Source: Asterella californica | Taxonomy: Eukaryota > Streptophyta > Marchantiopsida > Marchantiales > Aytoniaceae | Direction: 5' to 3' | Assembly (NCBI GenBank): GCA_036924285.1 | Contig: JAYKYS010000012.1 | Location: forward strand, 4,774,001-4,838,000 | DNA length: 64,000 nucleotides | Shown here: positions 58,260 through 64,000 of the stretch, in pieces | How the letters are laid out: the number at the start of each line of letters is the position of its first letter | Numbering within the stretch: the stretch's first letter is position 1 | Made by a program: the position numbers and the translations under genes | The notes under the pieces: generated by a model | Seen by the model: the letters and a program-made list of their open reading frames with translations, nothing else | Database searches by the model: none | What the model was told of the DNA's origin: nothing

Positions 58260-59715
58260 GAAGGTTCCGCCCTTCCCAAGAAACTCTTATCTCGACAGCG
58301 TGAAGTGGTTCTTTTTTATCGTGTGGTTGATTGCTATGCAGATTAGTAGTGTTTGGACCTGTTCTTAGTCGAATTTGTGGTGAGGTCGTACGGAAGCACT
58401 GCTGAAATTTCCCATGATAGGTTTTTGGAGTTAATTTGGGATAGACAGAAGTGCATTGATGGACGTCGGATAAGCGTGGATCAGAAATTTCTGGTTGTGA
58501 GGAGTGCACTACGTGTGCGTTGAGAAGATGATTTTGACGGACAAAAAATCATTCGATTTGGTGAAGGATCGAAGGAGTTACAAGGAAAAGAAGGTCATGT
58601 ATGATTAAATCTGACGTAAACTCACTTCCACGCGCATATTTGACAGATTTTGACCTTGTGGAGTGTGTTTCTGACCTCTGAAGTTGCTTTTTGTATGTGT
58701 TTCTTTCCTTTATGCTTTTGGTCTGAGTTTTATTCTACTCCAAGCGGAGCGGAGTGAGAGTGTTGCGGTGTGGAGCGCGTGTTATTAGAGGTTTAGAGGC
58801 TTCGACGAGCAGAGGTGTGTGAGTGCGGAGACATGAGTACGAGAGTACGAAGACAAAGTCCGAATCTGCACGTAAACTAAGCCTAATTTCAGTGATGTGG
58901 GACTGAGTAAAACCAGATCACTCATCTTAACACTATTCTTGAAAATTGTGCTTAACTGTTTAGCTCTTAACTTTGGCTTTACCACTAGATCAATAGCTCT
59001 TGGTGTCTTCTAGAGATACCTTAAACAAGTATTTATGCACTTGTTTAAGGTAGTAGAAGATCTTTTTGCACGTTCTTAGAAGAGTAGTAGTAAGACGACC
59101 TTATAGTACTAGGGGCAAGCTGTCGTTGTGATAGTGTTTGCTTATATTGTAGAGACGCGTATGGAGACAACTGATGGCAGGTGTCTTGGGTGATCTAGAA
59201 GAGCTATCACGTAGCTCTACTAGAGATGGAGCTACTAGAGATGTTGACATCTAGTTAGTGACCTTAGGTACAAGTTATGACAACTGGTGACTATATATTG
59301 TGCATGTGATCATCGAAGAGGAGGCGTTAGTCTGGGAGAGGTTGGGTTTATTTTTTATGCATGTTTGAGTGTGGAGGGTTATCGTTTGGACTTCTTGTGC
59401 TTCTAACTCCTCCCTATTTTCTTTCTTGTTTGTGCCTCGTGTTTGCTTGTGTTGGCGCTTGATTTCCGACGTGAGTTCACTCTAGTGTGCTATCGATAAT
59501 GAGACTGGAGTTGCAGACGAATCAGACTATCTCTATTTCTCTCACGGTGAGGTTGGACTTGTGATCAACAACCGTGAGAGGCTACCAATGATGATGGCAG
59601 GTACTGGTTGTCTTTAGTAAGGGATAGATGAGCTCAGTAGGAGCAGGGTTAGGCAGGTTGGTGTCACCTGCGGTAACAAGGTTTCGACGCTTTGGTTTGA
59701 GCTTAATATTCGCGA
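58260..59715 (+). other. Leader of element G with a hairpin
   Basis: Non-coding 1.45 kb between the LTR and the gag remnant. Contains an exact 14 bp stem-loop at 59,017-59,052 (taccttaaacaagt, 8 base loop), which extends imperfectly outward (tcta with taga). No gene seen. Confidence 0.5.
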
Positions 59716-60720
59716 TTGACACGGAGGTCGTCATCACGGAGGCTCACTGAAGACGGAGATTCAGCTGTAGTTAGCAGTGGGTTCACACGGAGTGGTGTGA
59801 GATACCAATCAGCAACACTGGTCTCATCGACGGAAGATACTGATTCAGACGAGGATGTGGTTGGAGGTACACATAGTGTCGTCACACCGTTGTTGTTAGA
59901 CATGGACGCAGTCTACGAGATCACAAAAGGACCTCGAAGATACTCGAGTACGGTGGGTATCATTGAGCTGGATGACTTCATTCGGGAGTTTGACAGTTGG
60001 TGCGATCTGCAGCAGATGCGGAACCCACAGCTGTTCACACCTTTCATGACGTGGAAGGATTTGTTTCAACACTTGGAGGGATTATCTATGGACGAATATC
60101 ATGAGTTTAGGCGGGACTACATTGTGGAGATTGAGTTGTGGAGACAACATTGATCTCCCAACTATGTTTCTATCACTATTGGTGCAAGAACTCACAAGAG
60201 ACGTAGCACTTGTGAGTTTGGATGCTAGTAGCAGTGGTATATCCATGGTGACGAACTACCTACGACTAGCAGTGCGTTCACTAGTAGTGGAGCAGGCTGT
60301 AGTATGAGCGAGATACCATCAGGGTTTAACCCTGTACTTCAGTTCTTCCAGTGTTTGAGGAAGAACTATCAAGGTGTGCGGATCGACAAGTTGATGAGTC
60401 TGTAGGAGTTCTAGCGGAAAACTAGCGAGAGTCTACGCGAGACGTTTACTCGCATGAGACGGTTGATCATCGTTATCCATGAGGTGACGAAAGCACAAGC
60501 AGTCTAGTTCTGGTATAAGATATAGGACCGAGAGCTGCATTGGAGAGTTAGAGATGCGACTCTCCTTAGAGACACTGTTCCGACGTTGGCGGTTGTCTTT
60601 GGGTTGGCTGAACGGGTTGAGCTCAACATGGTGGAAGAGAGGGTGGTGACTACCGGGTTCAGCAGGGAGGCATCACATGGAGCGACCACCTCTTCTCGAG
60701 GATCACAGGCTACGCAATAG
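59716..60720 (+). pseudogene. gag: Ty3/gypsy Gag remnant
   Basis: The first frame (59,716-60,153) has a Ser/Asp-rich N-terminus, then IIELDDFIREFDSWCDL, LFTPFMTWKDLFQHLEGLSM and EIELWRQH. Further on, in other frames and past several stops, FNPVLQFFQCLRKNYQGVR, SLRETFTRMRRLI and LRDTVPTLAVVFGLAERVEL are readable. This order (short amphipathic blocks, then ESLRExxTRMRRL) is typical of gypsy capsid regions. It is broken by at least four stops and ends at the satellite block. It may belong to the element whose LTR lies at 57,426. Confidence 0.6.
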
Positions 60721-60799
60721 CGTTGTCGGGTCGTGGACCGGCTCTTACTTGAAAATCTATTTTCGATACTTATCATTATCTCTCCAAAGATGCTCATGG

Positions 60800-61265
60800 G
60801 GCTAAAATGAGACTTTTGGCACAACTTCGGATCTTTACTTTCATCGCATGATGGGTAGAGCTCGTTGTTTCCATGGACATTTTGTCTATTTCATTTGGAT
60901 GCCTAGTAGAGAAGTTACGAGACTCGAAAGATCGGGAAAAACAAGCTAGGCCTCAGCTTACAAGCTTTTTGCACAACTTCAGATCTTCACTTTCATCGCA
61001 TCAATGGGTGGAGCTCGTTGTCAGCTCTCCATGAACACTTTGTCTACTTCATTTAGACGCCTAGTGGAGAAGTTACGAGACTCGAAAGATGGGAAAAACA
61101 AACTAGGCCTCAGTTTACAGGCTTTTTGCACAACTCCGGATCTTCACTTTCATCGCATCAATGGGTAGAGCTCTTTTTCATCTTTTCATGGACACTTCGT
61201 CTACTTCATTTGGACGCCTAGTTGAGAAGTTACAAGACTCGAAAGAAGAGAAAATCAAGCTAGGC
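60800..61265 (-). repeat. 157 bp tandem repeat, three units (inverted relative to 38.7 kb)
   Basis: 'caagctaggcctcag' and variants recur at 60,942, 61,098 and 61,255 (156-157 apart). The units are the reverse complement of those at 38,720-39,050, including the adjoining 'gactgggtattt' side sequence near 61,285. Confidence 0.85.
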
Positions 61266-61644
61266 TTTAGTTTACTATTGCTGATTGGGTATTTGCAGCT
61301 CCTGAGCTATACTAAGGACGTAAAGGGCCTGCTAGCTCAGAATATGAGAGAACTTGTACGTACTGTGATTGATGTAAGGGGACAGCTTAAGGGGTTAGCT
61401 TACACTTGCGATCTGTTAGCACGACTATAATTCATGCATGAACTCCTAAGATGAATTTACACCAAAGAGGTCTAAACTATATATTGTTTCACATTGGTGG
61501 AGTGCAGTCCATGTATTTCACGGACTACTCTGCACAACTCATGTAGCCCTTGAAGTTATTGGTCAACTTTGAATCGAAAGAAATAATCTAGGAAGTTCGC
61601 GGTGTCGGAGTGTGATCCGTGTACCTAGGAAAGCGCCGGACTTC
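61266..61644 (-). other. Non-coding sequence including leader of element F
   Basis: On the minus strand the bases following the F LTR (gaagtccggcgctttcctagg) match the C leader directly after its 5' LTR. The similarity fades within about 100 bases. The rest shows no gene. Confidence 0.5.
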
Positions 61645-62990
61645 TGGCTGTGGTTGTTTACTCAAGAGGTTGGCTTTCAGGTCACAATATGGCTATAAAC
61701 ACTCACACAGATGTGTAAGATCTAGTAATATGCTCAGAAAGCGAAATTCAGGTCTAGCTGGCAGTAATAAGATCCGGCGGTGAACTTTGACACACACGGA
61801 GAAGAAAACTATGAAGATTTAGATTTCTAAACTTCTTCTACATGCAAATGAGGTACTACTGAACTCACACACGAAGTTTCAGCCTAAGATCAAATTCTGA
61901 CACGGAGATAAGGACAGAAAAGTTCTGAGCAAGAAAACTACGGCAATTTCTGGTACCTAGCTGGCTATTCTGACCTATAACAGAAGATTGGCTCGATCAA
62001 TTTCAAATATTCTTACAGGATTTGGAGTCTACAGGATGCTGAACACCCATGTGAAGTTGGGACTCCTGACTGTACACAGAACTCCAGATCTCCTCCTCTG
62101 AAGTCGCTGCTCTAGATTAAGAGCTTTTGAGACCCCCTCTGCTTCAGCGGCCGCCCTGAATTACTCAGTCACTCAATCGATGCGAAACATTTTGGGAAAT
62201 CGTAGCCCTGCTGGCAGAGAACACAACCTCGAAGTTTTGAAGCAATTTCCTCAAAAATCTGCTGCAAGTGACACTGAAAACCCTAAATCCAACAAAAGTG
62301 ATTCAATTCTAGCACAATTCGAACTTCAATTGGTCATAACTTCGTCTTTATTGCTTCAAATCGATCGAAAATTTCACTGGAAGTGCTTGGCATGACGAGC
62401 TCTACCCTCCTGTGCCCTCAGATTTCGAAGTCCCCTCACCAAATGCTCAAACTCTCTTTTAGAGCTCTGTTTCTAAATTTAGAGTTAAATTAAAGACAAA
62501 AACAGACCAATGGGAGTTCATAGCTCCAGTTGGTTGTCCTTTAGTGCCCTAATCCACGTGGTAACTCAACTTCACTCAAAGGCTACCACGTCAGCCCCTA
62601 AAGTGCCATCTTAAACTTCACGCGAAGGCATGTAAAATAACACGTAACCTTAAAAGATAACTTAACCAATCTAGAAAGCGTGCATGGGCGACAAGTAAGT
62701 ACAACCCATGAGCTTAAACCTCTATCAGCATGGAAACCTTAAGTTATGTACTTTCACAACATAGATAAGCATGATATCATTTGCACAAGCGCAGGAGTGC
62801 TTGAACAAGATAGATAACATACTATCAACCTACTAAGACTCAAAATATATAACACAATAGTGTCAACACCATATGCAAAGGTGTCAGACATATGTATAAA
62901 GGACTAGAAGTACTATGAGCTAACTTCTAGAACTACTAAACTCAAGCGTCGGAGTAGAAGTCAAGCATGTAGCCGCCAAGTAGCGCGACA
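61645..62990 (-). repeat. LTR of element F (inverted, C family)
   Basis: Reverse complement of a C-type LTR: on the minus strand it begins TGTCGCGCTACTTGGCGG and ends ACCACAGCCA. It is 1,346 bp, about 100 bp longer than the C LTRs, because of an insertion containing 'gttcaagcactcctgcgc', and it is clearly more diverged than the two C LTRs are from each other. Confidence 0.9.
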
Positions 62991-64000
62991 TCCACCCCCT
63001 CTGAACCTGCACATCCTCCGGTATGTGCCATCCAGATCAAGACTCTTCAGCTTCGGCTTCAAACTCAACTTCAACCTGCATTGAGTCTTTAGCTTCGTCC
63101 TCTGTAAACTCTGCAACGTTCTGATCCTCTCCTCTCCTCCTAAAGAGCTTGATTCTCTTTCCTGCGACTGGTATCTTGAGCACTGCACCATCTAACTCTC
63201 TCAAGGAGTATGTGGCATTATCATAAACTTCTAACACCACATAAGGTCCAAACCATCTCTTGGAGAACTTCTTGATAGTGCTATGCTGATTATCAAGACT
63301 ACTATCATAGACTAACACCCAATCACCTTCTTTAACTGGTTTGGGTCGTAATCTATGCGTTCTATCAAATCTGTCTTTGTTTCTCTCTCTAGCAATCTTT
63401 AATCTTTCGACAGCTTTGGCAACATCCTCAGGTCTTCGTTCTAACTGCTGGATACTTAATGCAAGAAGATCCTCCGTACTTCTATCATCTTCCCATGGCA
63501 AAACATTCCAAGTAGGCACAACCTCCTCAATCGGCATCACAGGTTTTTGTCTTAGTATCAATTCTGCTGGCATGTAACCTATAATGGTACTATGAGTTGT
63601 ACGGTCTGCCCATAAAGCAAACGATAGCAGTCTAGGTCATTCACGGATCTTACCCTTGCAAGCTTTTACCAAAGCTTTGATGATTGGCGGATGACCTCTT
63701 TCGCTCTTGTCATTCCCTTCAGGATTGTAAGCAGTGGTTATGCCAACTTGATTCCCAATCGCTTGAAGAACTCAACTGCTTCTTGTGAATCCAGCTCGCC
63801 CCTATCTGCAGTTATCTTTTCCACACACCCATACCTACAAATAACATCTTCAAGTAGAAAGCGGCAGACACTAGCAGTGGTCTTCGTCCTCAAGGCACGG
63901 CCTTCAACTTGGTTAGATAGATCTTCTCTAGCCAAGACTAGATACCTCATTTGTCCAAGCCCAAATGGCATAGTTACAAGATCCACTACCCATTTGTAAT
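62991..64000 (-). pseudogene. pol: Integrase of element F, partial (runs off the window edge)
   Basis: Minus-strand homologue of 51,570-52,578. The first part (63,999-63,738) has DLVTMPFGLGQMRYL and ITADRGELDSQEA. A one-base deletion near 63,740 (gcataacc where C has gcgttaacc) breaks the frame. A TGA at 63,637-63,639 stands where C has TGG. The frame from 63,573 to 63,037 is open: HRLRPKPVKEGDWVLVYDSS, RWFGPYVVLEVYDNATYSLR, and an acidic tail, then the same polypurine tract as C. Confidence 0.9.

Overview
The window is eukaryotic, repeat-dominated nuclear DNA, probably from a non-seed streptophyte (bryophyte, fern or charophyte-like). Three things point that way: interstitial TTTAGGG telomere-type repeats, Ty3/gypsy chromoviruses, and a degraded gene for a single-tyrosine HUH (Replitron-like) endonuclease, a group known to be abundant in non-seed plants. 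I see no bacterial operons, no rRNA or functional tRNA genes, no CRISPR array, and no intact conventional host gene. The species cannot be named from this sequence.

Region 1 (1-28.4 kb) is one giant imperfect palindrome. A left arm (about 1,501-11,050) is repeated in reverse complement as a right arm (about 13,521-24,798) around a 2.5 kb spacer. The arms are near-identical over long stretches but carry private insertions: a solo LTR and a 0.4 kb insert on the left, and a 3.2 kb foldback-type element on the right. Both arms hold the same candidate spliced gene, the two copies converging on the centre. Outside the arms, GGGGGTGGCA-type ends next to TA occur at 1,501 and 28,360, with further inverted flanking sequence. 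An AT-rich block at 24.8-28.3 kb has no left-arm partner and holds a possible helicase fragment.

Region 2 (28.4-31.9 kb) has short tandem repeats, the frameshifted minus-strand HUH endonuclease gene (motifs VTIGQ, HIHIQ, YYMKD) and a tRNA-derived SINE-like unit.

Region 3 (31.9-64 kb) is a nest of Ty3/gypsy elements. Element D (5' LTR/leader, gag, protease, RT) is split by a 7.0 kb unit, E, that is full of the motif GGAAGAC/GTCTTCC and carries tandem satellites (183 bp and 157 bp), a coiled-coil ORF and TTTAGGG repeats. D ends at 44,193 in a junction with a 19 bp duplication and abuts element B, a chromovirus (zinc knuckle, protease, RT, RNase H, integrase, chromodomain). B is split by element C, which has two 1,241 bp LTRs that are almost identical. 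After B come the 3' end and LTR of a D-like element (G), a gag remnant, an inverted 157 bp satellite block, and an inverted relative of C (element F) running off the right edge.

Nearly all coding regions are pseudogenes. Several premature stops are of the CGA/CAG/CAA-to-stop or TGG-to-TGA type, as expected from cytosine-methylation decay. The functional logic is that of mobile elements (gag-pol replication, chromodomain targeting, rolling-circle HUH transposition). The only candidate host gene is the one duplicated in the palindrome.
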